Part shown: positions 8,829-18,146 of the stretch, in pieces
Layout: each line of letters opens with the position of its first letter
Position numbering within the stretch: position 1 is the stretch's first letter
Assembly: GCA_036265385.1 (NCBI GenBank)
Contig: DATAPD010000001.1
Location: 20,191 to 84,190, forward strand
DNA from: DATAPD01 sp036265385
Lineage (GTDB): Bacteria; Acidobacteriota; Terriglobia; Terriglobales; Acidobacteriaceae
Reading direction: 5' to 3'
DNA: 64,000 nt
The notes under the pieces: generated by a model
The model's database searches: none
What the model was told of the DNA's origin: nothing
The model's input: the letters and a program-made list of their open reading frames with translations, nothing else
Made by a program: the position numbers and the translations under genes

Positions 8829-10303
8829 TTCGCTTCGTTACCCTGAGCTTTGCCGATTTCCTTGTGTCCCGGTGCCGTTTCATCAAACTTGCCATTTTCC
8901 AGGAACGGTACCGCAATCGAAGGTTGTGAAGGAGCCGCTGTGGGATTTCGAACCGGATCGATAATCCGGGGCGTTACCAGCACGAGCAACTCCGTGTTGC
9001 TCTTGTTGATCGAGCGCGAACGAAACAGCTGTCCCAGCACAGGCACATCACCGATCCCAGGCACTTTGCTGAGTTGTGTGGTGGCTCGACGATCCAACAA
9101 GCCGGCGATGCCAAAAGATTGTCCGTCCTTCAACTCGATTTCAGTTTCCGCGCGCCGGGTCGAGATTGCCGGAACAACAAAACCAGATAGTGTTAAAGCA
9201 TTGGTGAAATCGAGCGTGCTGACTTCAGGCGATACATGAAGTCGGAGTGTATTGTCGTCCTGCACGATACCCGAGAAATCCAGCTTTACACCGAAAGGCT
9301 TGAATTGAATGGTGACCGAATTGAATCCCTGTGACGGCTGTACGATCGGAAACGGAAACTCGCCACCCGCCAGGAAACTAGCTTTTTGCCCGCTGATTGC
9401 CATCAGGTTTGGTTCTGCCAAGATCTGCAAAACGTTTCGCGTCTGCAGTGCTTGGATGATTGCGCCAAGGTGAATGTCTGGACGAAACAGGAAGAGATTC
9501 AGTACTTGGTTAAGGGTCTGCTCAGATGTGAACGGAACGTGCTGCGCTCCCGTGGTAGGTGTGGGAACATCAGGCTGAGGATCGGCACGAACACCTTTCG
9601 TATCCGTGATTTTCTGCTGACCAAAGCCGCCGAATTGTCCTGTCGTTGTCGTACCGATCGTGTTGGCGGCACCAGTTGACAAGATGTTGACGCCGAATTG
9701 CGTTAAAGCTGAGCGATCGACTTCGACAAACTTTACTTCCAGAAGTACCTGGCGATCATGTGCAGTGGGGATGAGAATCGAAGTGACAACATCCTTCGAG
9801 TAAACTCCTGCCATTTTCGTGAGGTCTTCGATGATTCGAGGATTTGAGGCAGAACCGGTCAAGAGCACTCTGCCGCCATCAGCTTGGATATCGAGCTTCT
9901 CATTAGGATAAGTGCGCTGAATAGCGTTGCGAAGACCGGCGATGTCGATATCAGCAACTACGTCCAGCACCTGTGAACGACCTGTGCGGTCCCAAAGAAT
10001 CAAACTGCTAGAGCCCGCTTTCTTCCCTTCCACAACAACCTGCGTCGGCGAAGTCGCCATGGTCTCGACAGCATCGGGGTTACTCGAGAGCACGCGCGTG
10101 AGAGGCTCTTGCACATTCAAAACGATCGATTTACCGACTAGGACGTGCACGGTTTCGCCTTCCGCCGGAGCGGTTGCGGCTTGGCTCGCGACTGCAGCGG
10201 CAGGAGCGCTAGCGACTGGCTGAGCGTTCTCCTGTGCCGACACTGCCAATGTTCCTATTACAAACAGAAAGAATGCAGCTCTCCCCAGATATGAGCGAAT
10301 CAT
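8825..10303 (-). CDS. cpaC: CpaC/RcpA outer-membrane secretin of the Flp pilus
   Basis: This 492-residue protein begins with a signal peptide (about residues 1-24, ending AQENAQP). It then has an N-terminal pilus-type secretin domain with the repeated 'STSNPDAV/VVVEGKKAG' pattern, a BON-like segment (about 110-170) and the C-terminal secretin domain (about 235-430), including VEVDRSALTQFGVNIL and the GIAGLLDRRATTQLSKVPGIGDVPVLGQLF signature region. It forms the outer-membrane pore for the pilus. The C-terminal tail after residue ~455 is Pro/Lys-rich. It overlaps cpaB and cpaE by 4 bases on each side. Confidence 0.94.
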   Translation of the reverse strand: MIRSYLGRAAFFLFVIGTLAVSAQENAQPVASAPAAAVASQAATAPAEGETVHVLVGKSIVLNVQEPLTRVLSSNPDAVETMATSPTQVVVEGKKAGSSSLILWDRTGRSQVLDVVADIDIAGLRNAIQRTYPNEKLDIQADGGRVLLTGSASNPRIIEDLTKMAGVYSKDVVTSILIPTAHDRQVLLEVKFVEVDRSALTQFGVNILSTGAANTIGTTTTGQFGGFGQQKITDTKGVRADPQPDVPTPTTGAQHVPFTSEQTLNQVLNLFLFRPDIHLGAIIQALQTRNVLQILAEPNLMAISGQKASFLAGGEFPFPIVQPSQGFNSVTIQFKPFGVKLDFSGIVQDDNTLRLHVSPEVSTLDFTNALTLSGFVVPAISTRRAETEIELKDGQSFGIAGLLDRRATTQLSKVPGIGDVPVLGQLFRSRSINKSNTELLVLVTPRIIDPVRNPTAAPSQPSIAVPFLENGKFDETAPGHKEIGKAQGNEAK

Positions 10304-11127
10304 TTGGTCCCCTGTTCCTGGTTCTCTTCGTCAAACGTGTGAACGGTCTTCTTCGTACCTTGGATCACTTCAAGAACATACGTAGCTTTCGGTGCAGCCG
10401 CTACGACGATTCTTTTCGCAGGCTTCTTCGCAGGCTCGACCGGCTTCACGATGCCCGCCAACTCATCCACGCGAGTGGGATGAAGAGTGACCGTATCCTT
10501 ATCCGTGCCGTTGCGTAGAACGAACTGGATCGTACCCTGCGTGCTTGCTAATTGGAGTTTTTGAGAATTATCCGGACTAAGCAACAGAGTCACGACGTTG
10601 ACTTCCTGCGGTTTACCTTGAGGATCGGGCTCAATCGTTTGCCCAGCCGTAAGAACTTCGACATCTTGCAGCACAGTTTGCGTCAAGACCCCGTTGTTTC
10701 CAGGCAACGTGTATGTAGCAAGGACGTCAACCCGAGAGCCTGGATAAAGGAAGCCCGCGACCCCAACGATTTCGTTCGAGCGAACCGCAGTGGCACGCAT
10801 TCCTGGCGGAATCTTCGTTGAAAGGCCGATACCGGAGCCCTCAATTCCCAAGTCGTGCTGAAGAATGGGTTGTCGCGCAACTAGCGAGCGCAACAGAGGA
10901 TGGCCGACAACGGCATCCGTCTTATTGAACGATCCAGGCAAGGGCACGTCACTGGGCCAGTCGATGAGGGTGATGTCCTTTGCAGCTAATGCAACACCGG
11001 CAGGAAGGTCAGTAGTCGACGCAACAATCTGGGTAAGGGCGCGTTGGGCTAATCCAGCGCGTAATCGGCGAAAAACAAAGAATGTCACGCCGCCGGCGAG
11101 CACAGCAGCCATGAGAAATGCGGTCAA
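10300..11127 (-). CDS. cpaB: CpaB/RcpC Flp pilus assembly protein
   Basis: This 275-residue protein has an N-terminal membrane anchor (residues 3-20) followed by an SAF-type domain (about 40-105, with LPAGVALAAKDITLIDWP) and the RcpC/CpaB periplasmic domain (about 115-215, with GVAGFLYPGSRVDVLATY). It probably sits in the periplasm and helps the secretin. The C-terminal ~60 residues are Lys/Pro-rich, with PAKKPAKR. It starts 21 bases after cpaA, and its stop overlaps the cpaC start by 4 bases. Confidence 0.92.
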   Translation of the reverse strand: MTAFLMAAVLAGGVTFFVFRRLRAGLAQRALTQIVASTTDLPAGVALAAKDITLIDWPSDVPLPGSFNKTDAVVGHPLLRSLVARQPILQHDLGIEGSGIGLSTKIPPGMRATAVRSNEIVGVAGFLYPGSRVDVLATYTLPGNNGVLTQTVLQDVEVLTAGQTIEPDPQGKPQEVNVVTLLLSPDNSQKLQLASTQGTIQFVLRNGTDKDTVTLHPTRVDELAGIVKPVEPAKKPAKRIVVAAAPKATYVLEVIQGTKKTVHTFDEENQEQGTK

Positions 11128-11148
11128 TACACGTCGAGCGTTCGTAAA

Positions 11149-11679
11149 TCACCTCCACCAAAGAGCATTACCGGCACAGAACAACGTTCCCAAAGCAATG
11201 GCGACGCCGAAGGGAACACGCAGCGTACCTGCTTCACGCACATTTAACGTGGGATGAGGACTGAGTCCGGACGTGAGACGAAAACGTACTAAATCCAAAA
11301 GATTCCAAAGAGTCTGGCGTGTTCCTCGGGCGAAGAGGATGTAGGCGATCGCGAGAACACCACCAGCCAGTGCGGCTGTAATGAGAATTGCAACAACCTG
11401 GGCGCTTCCAGCCCACGCGCTGACGGATGCGATTAGCTTTACGTCGCCTCCGCCCATTGCGCCAATCATGAATAGAAGTAAGAAAATCAAACCGGCGCAC
11501 GCCATAGCAGCTGCGCCGCTTTTCAACCCGGACCAACCCAACAGAATCAGCCGCGCCACCAAAGCAAAAAATCCAGCGCTATACGTCAGCCAATTAGGGA
11601 TTCGGGATGTGCGCATGTCAAATGCGCCTCCTATTGAGGCCACCGCGACTGCGCCGATCAAGAAATCGTTCTCAGACAT
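11149..11679 (-). CDS. cpaA: Prepilin peptidase CpaA/TadV (A24 family)
   Basis: This 176-residue polytopic membrane protein cleaves the leader of Flp-type prepilins. The two catalytic aspartates of A24 peptidases are visible: Asp21 in AFDMRTSRIPN and Asp79 in the MGGGDVKL motif (GxGD type). It is of the short, non-methylating TadV kind, lacking the extra N-terminal methylase domain of PilD. Predicted substrates are the Flp pilin upstream and the TadE-like pseudopilins at 22-23 kb, which carry matching G/xxxxE sites. The start follows the pilin gene by 84 bases. Confidence 0.93.
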   Translation of the reverse strand: MSENDFLIGAVAVASIGGAFDMRTSRIPNWLTYSAGFFALVARLILLGWSGLKSGAAAMACAGLIFLLLFMIGAMGGGDVKLIASVSAWAGSAQVVAILITAALAGGVLAIAYILFARGTRQTLWNLLDLVRFRLTSGLSPHPTLNVREAGTLRVPFGVAIALGTLFCAGNALWWR

Positions 11680-11763
11680 TGTTTATTTTTTAAAGCCGCG
11701 GCAGGGGGAGGTCGCCGTGGGTTGGAATGTGCAACAACATCGCTCTAGGCGCTGAGGCCCCTA

Positions 11764-11952
11764 TTAGCTGATGTATTTTCCAAGGATGGTCGAGATCTGC
11801 GTGAAGGCGCTGTTCAGACCGGTGGCCAAGCTGTTCATGCCGGCAACGGCGGCGAATGCGACCAACGCCAGGATCAAAAGATATTCCACCAGACCCTGAC
11901 CCGCTTCGTCCTTGTGAAGGTTGTTCAGTGATTTCAGAACGAGGTTCATCAT
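11764..11952 (-). CDS. flp: Flp type IVb major pilin
   Basis: This 62-residue prepilin has a short basic leader, the class IVb processing site AG/QGLVEY (cleavage expected after Gly18, leaving Glu at +5 and Tyr at +6) and a hydrophobic helix (about residues 21-45). It would be the subunit of the Tad pilus. The frame is open much further upstream. I chose the ATG at 11952 because an AAGGAG ribosome binding site lies 10 bases before it and the upstream residues do not look like protein. It is the first gene of the minus-strand Tad operon. Confidence 0.93.
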   Translation of the reverse strand: MMNLVLKSLNNLHKDEAGQGLVEYLLILALVAFAAVAGMNSLATGLNSAFTQISTILGKYIS

Positions 11953-12155
11953 TGTGTACTGTCTCCTTAGGTTTTTTAGCTGGTTCCCAGCGCCTGGGGA
12001 GCGATGGGGGCACAAACTCACGCCTTGGAGAGAAGCACTTGGCGGGCCATAGATCCCAGAGTTGCAGCGTTTACCAAGGGTAACGCCATGTGATTGCAGG
12101 CTAGGCACTTTGTCGCCTGTCAGGGACCTAGTCTCGGTCCGGATTGTGTTTGTAC

Positions 12156-12171
12156 AGCAACCGGTCACCCT
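12156..12171 (-). promoter_or_regulatory. Weak sigma-54-like promoter candidate for the Tad operon
   Basis: Read on the minus strand this is AGGGTGACCGGTTGCT. The -12 part TTGCT and the GG-N10-GC spacing fit sigma-54, but the -24 part AGGGTG matches TGGCAC at only the GG pair. It would sit about 205 bases before the flp start. The idea is attractive because the Tad locus encodes a sigma-54 activator, but the match alone is not convincing. Confidence 0.2.
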
Positions 12172-12291
12172 AGTCACCCTCCACAGTGGTACCTGCAGGA
12201 AAACGCAAGCCGTTATCGGCGGATACTTTTGTTTACAGTTGGGATGGCGGTGACTGAAGTAATACGCGAAGAGTTGGTGCGAAACGGGTGC

Positions 12292-12297
12292 TATAAT
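12292..12297 (+). promoter_or_regulatory. Perfect -10 hexamer just before the GT87-like gene
   Basis: TATAAT occurs 9 bases before the ATG at 12307. No good -35 box is found at 16-18 bases upstream. If used, transcription would begin within a few bases of the start codon, giving a near-leaderless mRNA; this fits the lack of a ribosome binding site before that ATG. Confidence 0.3.
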
Positions 12298-12306
12298 CCG
12301 CGCCCG

Positions 12307-13527
12307 ATGTCAGCCACCCGAGCCCTGAAATCAGCGGCCATTTTCCTGATGGTTTTTGCGTTCGCGGCCTACCTGATAATGACCTTCCCGCATAGTCCTA
12401 AAGACACAACCAGACTGCTGGATTTTTCGGAATTCTATGCTGCGGCAGAAATCGTGCGTCATGGTCTGGGAAGTCGACTCTACGATTTGCTTTTACAGTC
12501 GGAGTACCAACTGCGCGTTGCTCCCGTACATGCATTCTTCTTACGTCCCCCATTTGAGGCAGTGCTCTTCATCCCCTTCACCTACGTGAGCTATCGGACG
12601 GCATATGCGGTCTGGACTGTCATTTGCCTTGGAATTCTTGCGATCACAGCACACCTCATTCGGAACAATACGGATGTGCTGAAGGCAATGACGATTTATG
12701 CCCACGGTGTCCAGGCAGACTTTGGCCTTCTCTACATCGTTCTGCTCACATTCGCTCCCACCATGAATTGCCTGTTGATCGGCCAGGACTCTGTCTTGAT
12801 TCTCTTCATCTACACGCTGGTCTTCATCTCGCTTCGTGACGGACACGAATCAAGGGCGGGGGCTCTAGCAGCATGCGGGCTGTTTAAGTTTCACTTGGTA
12901 CTTCCTTTTGTTTTTATTTTTGTTCTCAGACGCCGTTCCCGGTTTCTTATCGGCTTTGCCGCGGTAGCACTTGTTCTTGTGTTCGTATCGGTGTTGGCAT
13001 GCGGATTCGGAATACTCATCTCCTACCCAAAACTGTTCTTGACGAGTCAATACAAATCCCTTCTTGGCTTTCAGCCCGAGTACGCAGCAAACATAAGAGG
13101 ACTGGTTTATCTTCTATCGTTTGGGAGGCTGCCAGGTGCCATCACAGGCGGGTTGGTCGCGCTGTCATCAGTCTATATTCTGTGGGTAGTCGCCAAAGCC
13201 TGGCGTGACGATCAGTTGGTATTCTCTTTTTCGGCGAGCGTGGTTGCTACTTTACTAACCGGTTTCCACGCGTTCATTTACGACATGGCTTTGCTGCTTT
13301 TGCCAGTCGCGATTGTCTGCAGTGCACTCGTAAGAAACAATGCCCTGTTGCGGCACCGGGGCCTTAGTCTCATTCTGCTTATCCTTTTTATTCCTCCAGT
13401 GCACTTCGTACTTGCTCAGCTTCATGCCTACGCACTAATGGGAATCGTTCTAATCGGACTTTTCATTTCTATCGTGCAACTCATGAACCATGGAAGAGAT
13501 CACATGCTCGCAACTGCAACCGTCTGA
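12307..13527 (+). CDS. GT87 (DUF2029)-like polytopic membrane glycosyltransferase
   Basis: This 406-residue protein has about ten membrane segments. Its N-terminal loop pattern (LLDFSEFYAAAEIVRHG...LYDLLLQ) is typical of GT-C fold, GT87/DUF2029 proteins, which transfer sugars from polyprenyl-phosphate donors on the outer face of the membrane. The Asp/Glu pair in that first loop is the likely catalytic acid site. I chose ATG 12307; an in-frame ATG at 12244 and an open frame back to 12094 are alternatives. It lies alone on the plus strand and converges on the next gene with 3 bases between stops. Donor and acceptor are unknown. Confidence 0.75.
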   Translation: MSATRALKSAAIFLMVFAFAAYLIMTFPHSPKDTTRLLDFSEFYAAAEIVRHGLGSRLYDLLLQSEYQLRVAPVHAFFLRPPFEAVLFIPFTYVSYRTAYAVWTVICLGILAITAHLIRNNTDVLKAMTIYAHGVQADFGLLYIVLLTFAPTMNCLLIGQDSVLILFIYTLVFISLRDGHESRAGALAACGLFKFHLVLPFVFIFVLRRRSRFLIGFAAVALVLVFVSVLACGFGILISYPKLFLTSQYKSLLGFQPEYAANIRGLVYLLSFGRLPGAITGGLVALSSVYILWVVAKAWRDDQLVFSFSASVVATLLTGFHAFIYDMALLLLPVAIVCSALVRNNALLRHRGLSLILLILFIPPVHFVLAQLHAYALMGIVLIGLFISIVQLMNHGRDHMLATATV

Positions 13528-13530
13528 ATT

Positions 13531-14700
13531 TTATCTTCGAGCGAAGGCGGCAGTAGGTGCAAACCGTTTCGCGTACCAATACCATCCAGCCCACAGCAGA
13601 CTGCTCCAGAAATAAATGCCGGTCGCGAATGGAATTTTGGCTCTTAGAATCAACAATAAGAGCACGTCAAGTGCAGCAAAAATGCACACTATAATCCGGG
13701 AGGTCAGTTTTAGATTGCTGCGCGACGAGTAAACCCACAATGCACCTTGGAGAATGGCGGGAAGCAGGATCGCCTCGTCGGTCATCCACGCGTACGGAGT
13801 GGTCAGAATCGATACAACCAGCAGTGCGGGGCCGTGCACAGGCCACTCCCAGTTTTGTTGATTGCAATAGAAGTAAATCAGACTCCAACCAAATGCGATC
13901 ACCATCGGTACGAATTGAATCCAGAACACGTTGCGAAAAAATATCAGTCGGATCACTCCGCTGAGCGCGGGGATGAACTCATGTTGTATAGAGGACTCAC
14001 TCAACATTTGCCGGTAATCCGAAAAAACTCTTGGATCAAATGCGGCTGCTATGACGGTCGCAATGACGAGCGCAGTTGTGAACCCCGATGCGACAAGCCA
14101 CTTCTTACGCAAGATGATCCAGAAAGCCAGAATCGGCCACAACAGCGCTGATACGTGAGGCTTGGCGAAGAGAATGACCAGTGCAGTTCCGGCAAGGAAC
14201 TCGGATTTCTTTTCAGTTTTCAAGAACAAGACAAAAGCAAGAAGAAGAACCAGCCCAAGTTGCCCGGCAAGGAGACAGCCAGCAACTGGCGCAAATAAAT
14301 ACCCTATCAATATGAAGATGTTTGGAGGTCGAGGCCCGTTTCCATAGAGCCGCCAGCACATCCGCATTGAAGTAATCAAGCATGCTAACAAGACTGCTAG
14401 CCAAAGCACCCACGCCCAATAAGAACTCAACAGCCCGAGCGGAAGCACAATCCATAAGGACCACGGCGGAGTTCTCAAAACTAGTGGCTTGTCAAAACCG
14501 TAACCTTGACCTTGTTCAAGCGCGAGCACATCAACGTGGGAGTACGGATTTTGACCGTGCAAAAGTAACTGACCGGCAGCCCAATACGAAAGTGAGTCGC
14601 GATCTTTAACGGCCGTGTGAATTTGTTCACGTCGAGATGATAAAAACCACAAGAAGAACGCCGCGATCAGCAATGCAGCAAGGATTTTCAATAATTTCAT
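13531..14700 (-). CDS. GT87 (DUF2029)-like membrane glycosyltransferase
   Basis: This 389-residue polytopic protein resembles its plus-strand neighbour. An N-terminal helix is followed by a loop DRDSLSYWAAGQLLLHGQNPY, the GT87 family pattern with a conserved Asp near the membrane, then about nine further helices including FAKPHVSALLWPILAF. I set the start at 14700 because that ATG overlaps the stop of the upstream gene (ATGA), although the frame is open to 14769. It is the last gene of the minus-strand GT-C block. The substrate is unknown. Confidence 0.75.
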   Translation of the reverse strand: MKLLKILAALLIAAFFLWFLSSRREQIHTAVKDRDSLSYWAAGQLLLHGQNPYSHVDVLALEQGQGYGFDKPLVLRTPPWSLWIVLPLGLLSSYWAWVLWLAVLLACLITSMRMCWRLYGNGPRPPNIFILIGYLFAPVAGCLLAGQLGLVLLLAFVLFLKTEKKSEFLAGTALVILFAKPHVSALLWPILAFWIILRKKWLVASGFTTALVIATVIAAAFDPRVFSDYRQMLSESSIQHEFIPALSGVIRLIFFRNVFWIQFVPMVIAFGWSLIYFYCNQQNWEWPVHGPALLVVSILTTPYAWMTDEAILLPAILQGALWVYSSRSNLKLTSRIIVCIFAALDVLLLLILRAKIPFATGIYFWSSLLWAGWYWYAKRFAPTAAFARR

Positions 14701-16385
14701 GGGCACGTTAGATCCTTGCGCACCATGGCTTGAAACTCCCAATCTATTGCTGATCGAAGCGTTCTGCACGGCCGGTATTCCTGCAGGATGTATGAGGCAA
14801 TGGGTGCATTGATCAGTGCCGACGCCGGAGTATTAGGCCATGAGGCACGGGCATGTTCCGCAAACGCCGGATCGTATAGAACAATCCGCACCGGATTCTG
14901 CGAGAGTTCTTTGAGCATCTCCTGAACCTGCTCTTGCGTATGCAGCCCTGGCTGGTAGTACTCGTATCGCCCTGGACTATACGTTCCCGTGAGGTAGTAA
15001 TAGCTGGACTGGTAAGGATAAACGAGGATTCGTTCGCCCTGGGCCACATTGGCCTGCACGAATTCAATTAGTTCATCTTTCGATCGGCTGGTGAGATTGC
15101 CTCGCCGAGTATGGATGACTTGATCCGCTTTAACGCGAAATAGAAGCGATGCACCCATCAGTAATAACAGCATCGAAAGAGCGGAGGCGACAATGATTCC
15201 CGCATGCCTGAAAATCTTGTTACGAAACAATGTGCCTTGGAGTAGCCACGCCAACGTAAGCAGGAAGATCGGCTGCAGGTAGACGAAATGTTCATAGTCT
15301 GCACGTACAACAATGACCGATAGAAGTAAGCCGGCGATCGCAGCCGAAAGAAGAATGTAGTATCGCGCTGGGGACCCTTCATCCGGAGATCTTCGGAATC
15401 GAAACAGAGCAACGGTAAGAACTGCGATTGCAATCCAAGGCAGAAATGGCAACCAGATAGTTGGACTAAAGACGAGCACTTTGATGATACGTTCCCACAG
15501 GCTCCCTTCGGCGAAAATCATCCGGGTCGCTTTTTCTGTGAGATTGCCGTAAGCGTAGGGAACATGGTTGGCTGTCGTGTAATTCTCTAATGGCCACAAC
15601 CAACTTGAGGCCATGGCTGACAATGCGCCCTCGCTGGCGAAATACACAATCGTGATGATCAATGGCCATGCAAGACCGAGTGCGGCGGCGATGCAGTTCC
15701 GCTTCGGCAATATCTTCGGGCCACGATCCAAAACTGCAATGATTGCCAGCCCAGCCCCGATCCCAAGAAGAAGGCAAGCACCTTTCGATTGTTCAAATAA
15801 ACCCGTTAAGCAAACGAAGGACCCCGTTGCGAATCCCCACCACGCATTCCTTGTTTCGACCAGACGAAGTGAACCATACAGCGCGACGCAGGCCAGGAAT
15901 GTGCTGTCCCAATTGTGTACCGAAACAAATCTCATCGGGAAAGCAGTGACGAGTACTAGTCCTGTGACCAACAGGCTCGTGGACCGCGAACAAACTCGAC
16001 GTGCGAGCAGGTAAGTGAGAGGCGAGCACGCTGCGCCGAAAATTGCGAGCAGAGTATGCGCTACGATGATTGAGTCTCCAAATACCCGAAAGCAGATTGC
16101 CAATAGGTAATAAGAGCCGGGGGTGAAGAACGAGAAAAAATCCCGATACAATACCTGACCGTCCAAAATGCGTTGCGCACCTTGGAGGATGATGCCCTCG
16201 TCCGGATCGATCCATGTGTAACGCCGAAAAAGCCAAAGATAAAGAAAAGAGATCAGCAGTGTTGCGAGGGCGATCCACCGTTCCGATCTCAATTGCTCCG
16301 GAATAAACAAGTTCTCATCCCGGAAATCCCGCTCAATCACTTTCGTGTGGTCTCGCGCAGTCATTTCTAAAGAGCCTACCGACAT
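14697..16385 (-). CDS. GT39/ArnT-type membrane glycosyltransferase-like protein
   Basis: This 562-residue protein has a soluble N terminus (about 40 residues), roughly eleven membrane helices and a C-terminal soluble domain (about 440-562). The first extracytoplasmic loop carries TWIDPDEGIILQGAQRILDGQVLYRDF, the DxDE pattern of PMT/ArnT GT-C enzymes that use lipid-linked sugar donors. GGAG lies 6 bases before the ATG at 16385, supporting this start despite a 10-base overlap with the upstream gene. The neighbours are of the same class, suggesting one glycan or glycoprotein pathway. Confidence 0.75.
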   Translation of the reverse strand: MSVGSLEMTARDHTKVIERDFRDENLFIPEQLRSERWIALATLLISFLYLWLFRRYTWIDPDEGIILQGAQRILDGQVLYRDFFSFFTPGSYYLLAICFRVFGDSIIVAHTLLAIFGAACSPLTYLLARRVCSRSTSLLVTGLVLVTAFPMRFVSVHNWDSTFLACVALYGSLRLVETRNAWWGFATGSFVCLTGLFEQSKGACLLLGIGAGLAIIAVLDRGPKILPKRNCIAAALGLAWPLIITIVYFASEGALSAMASSWLWPLENYTTANHVPYAYGNLTEKATRMIFAEGSLWERIIKVLVFSPTIWLPFLPWIAIAVLTVALFRFRRSPDEGSPARYYILLSAAIAGLLLSVIVVRADYEHFVYLQPIFLLTLAWLLQGTLFRNKIFRHAGIIVASALSMLLLLMGASLLFRVKADQVIHTRRGNLTSRSKDELIEFVQANVAQGERILVYPYQSSYYYLTGTYSPGRYEYYQPGLHTQEQVQEMLKELSQNPVRIVLYDPAFAEHARASWPNTPASALINAPIASYILQEYRPCRTLRSAIDWEFQAMVRKDLTCP

Positions 16386-18094
16386 GGCTGCTCCCGCGTA
16401 TCTTGCGTCGACCCAGTTGTCTCAGTTCGTTTGAGATCAGGCACTAAGCCGTAGGGCTGCAGACAGGGAGGTCTAGCATCGGCACCGAGCAGCCAAACGT
16501 GACGATCGCGATAGTAGTTGAGCAGTTCCTGGTTTTTTTCTGCACCCATGTCTCGCGCCCACACGATTTTTTGCGCGTCCGGATCGGCGCCGTTGTAAAC
16601 CCAATCCTGCAACGGATCATGGCCTTGGCGATAACTTACTAGTACTAGCTGGCGGCCTTCGAGCGATTTCAAGCGCATTTCAATGGCGGCCCGGCTTTGC
16701 CCTAACGCCATCCAACTACCCTCTCGCGGAGGCTCGGCCAGGATACGAGCTTCGATCGGCATCATTGCGATTGCGGAGAGCACAAGGGCTCGCGATAAGG
16801 TACGACCGATGGGGCGACCGTCGAGCATCCATATCCGCATATGACGGCTGCATTGCAAGACGATTGCAATGAAGACGCAAGCGAGTGGCGCCACGTAGTG
16901 CATGATGAAGAAAATAACGAAAGATGAAGCGACGATTCCGGCAGCGCCAATAATCAAAAGAGGCCGAACACGACGATCACGGAAAATCCAAGGTAGCCAG
17001 AAGAGTGGAAGAGTCAGCAATGGGGACACGTAAAAGGCCCAGATCATCCACATTTTTCTTACGAATTGCCCAAGAACGCCCAGGAAAGTCTGAGCCTGTT
17101 CAAACTCCTGATATTCCATTTCGTAAAAATCGCGAATTACGTTGTGGCGATATTCTGGCACCGGAAACGCAGCTTGCTTATAGAAATATGGAGCAGTAGC
17201 GTACGTTTGCCGATTGATTTGCTGCGGCAAGCGCGCAGGACTGCCTGTAACGCGCCAGTTGTAATACGCGGTGGCCGATCCAGCCAGCAAAAGTACAACC
17301 AGCATTGGCAACAGTGCACGCCGAAAGAACGGAAGAAACATCGGCCTGGAGACAAATACCCGAACGAGAATGTATGCACCAGCGGTCACCGTGAGCACCA
17401 ATCCCTCGTACGGTCGCGTATTCGCCAGGATTGCGATGCCCAAAGCCAAGACACTTGCTACTAGCGGATCCGGCCTTCGCATGATGCGAGGCATAGCACC
17501 CAATGCAAGTGCACCGCCCGTAGCCGCTAATGCGCCGCCCCAGTAGCTGTTATCCCAATAGCTAAGCACACCGAATCGCAGCACAGGAACCATGCCACCG
17601 AGAAGGGCCCAAGACGGTGGAAACCAGCCCTGCAGCATCCAACAAATCGCTGCGCACATTGCGCCCACACTCAGCCACACACCCCAAAATGGATTCCCGA
17701 GCACAGCTTTGCCAAAAGCAAGCACCAAACCCTGCAGTGGTGGATACATCGAAGCGTATGTCGGATGAAAAATAACGTGGAAGGTCTCCAGGTGAACCCA
17801 CATTGGCGGCGTGGGATTTGTGAGTCGCCCATGCGCAAACGTATCCGCAGCCAGCAAGTGACTGAATTCGTCATGCGCGAACGGCAGTGGAATCGGAAGC
17901 CACGGCAATAACGCCAGTCGCAAGGCTAACGCTGAACCCCCACATACGATCACGCTCAGCAGCCGCCGCTCGGCTAACTGGGCAAAAACTCTCTCGACAC
18001 GCGCGAACGTCTTGTCGCCTATCCGCGGGAATGCGAGCGCCAAGAGCAACGAACAGGACGCGAATAGAGCCTCATAACCTACATGTGAAAACAT
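16376..18094 (-). CDS. Polytopic glycosyltransferase-like membrane protein
   Basis: This 572-residue protein has about eleven membrane segments and a C-terminal soluble tail (about 450-572). The first periplasmic loop reads PLPFAHDEFSHLLAADTFAHGRLTNP. The HDEF acid pair is where GT-C glycosyltransferases keep their catalytic Asp/Glu, and the downstream GRLTNP matches the same family style. It starts 52 bases after the 151-residue protein gene and overlaps the next gene by 10 bases. No close family name comes to mind; membrane glycosyltransferase is a structural guess. Confidence 0.65.
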   Translation of the reverse strand: MFSHVGYEALFASCSLLLALAFPRIGDKTFARVERVFAQLAERRLLSVIVCGGSALALRLALLPWLPIPLPFAHDEFSHLLAADTFAHGRLTNPTPPMWVHLETFHVIFHPTYASMYPPLQGLVLAFGKAVLGNPFWGVWLSVGAMCAAICWMLQGWFPPSWALLGGMVPVLRFGVLSYWDNSYWGGALAATGGALALGAMPRIMRRPDPLVASVLALGIAILANTRPYEGLVLTVTAGAYILVRVFVSRPMFLPFFRRALLPMLVVLLLAGSATAYYNWRVTGSPARLPQQINRQTYATAPYFYKQAAFPVPEYRHNVIRDFYEMEYQEFEQAQTFLGVLGQFVRKMWMIWAFYVSPLLTLPLFWLPWIFRDRRVRPLLIIGAAGIVASSFVIFFIMHYVAPLACVFIAIVLQCSRHMRIWMLDGRPIGRTLSRALVLSAIAMMPIEARILAEPPREGSWMALGQSRAAIEMRLKSLEGRQLVLVSYRQGHDPLQDWVYNGADPDAQKIVWARDMGAEKNQELLNYYRDRHVWLLGADARPPCLQPYGLVPDLKRTETTGSTQDTREQPCR

Positions 18095-18146
18095 GCGCCC
18101 TCAGATTTCGGTTCGTTGCATCCGGCACTCGCCTGTATTCTCCGCG

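Larger units (their letters stand above)
11953..12306. other. Divergent intergenic region between flp and a GT87-like gene
   Basis: This 354-base stretch must hold the promoter(s) for the Tad operon on the minus strand and for the membrane protein on the plus strand. It contains a tandem 8-base repeat, gtcaccct, at 12164-12171 and 12173-12180. On the minus strand at 12156-12171 the bases AGGGTGACCGGTTGCT have the GG-N10-GC spacing of sigma-54 promoters but match the -24 box poorly. The right part (from 12094) is an open frame upstream of the plus-strand gene. I see no RNA gene or terminator. Confidence 0.5.
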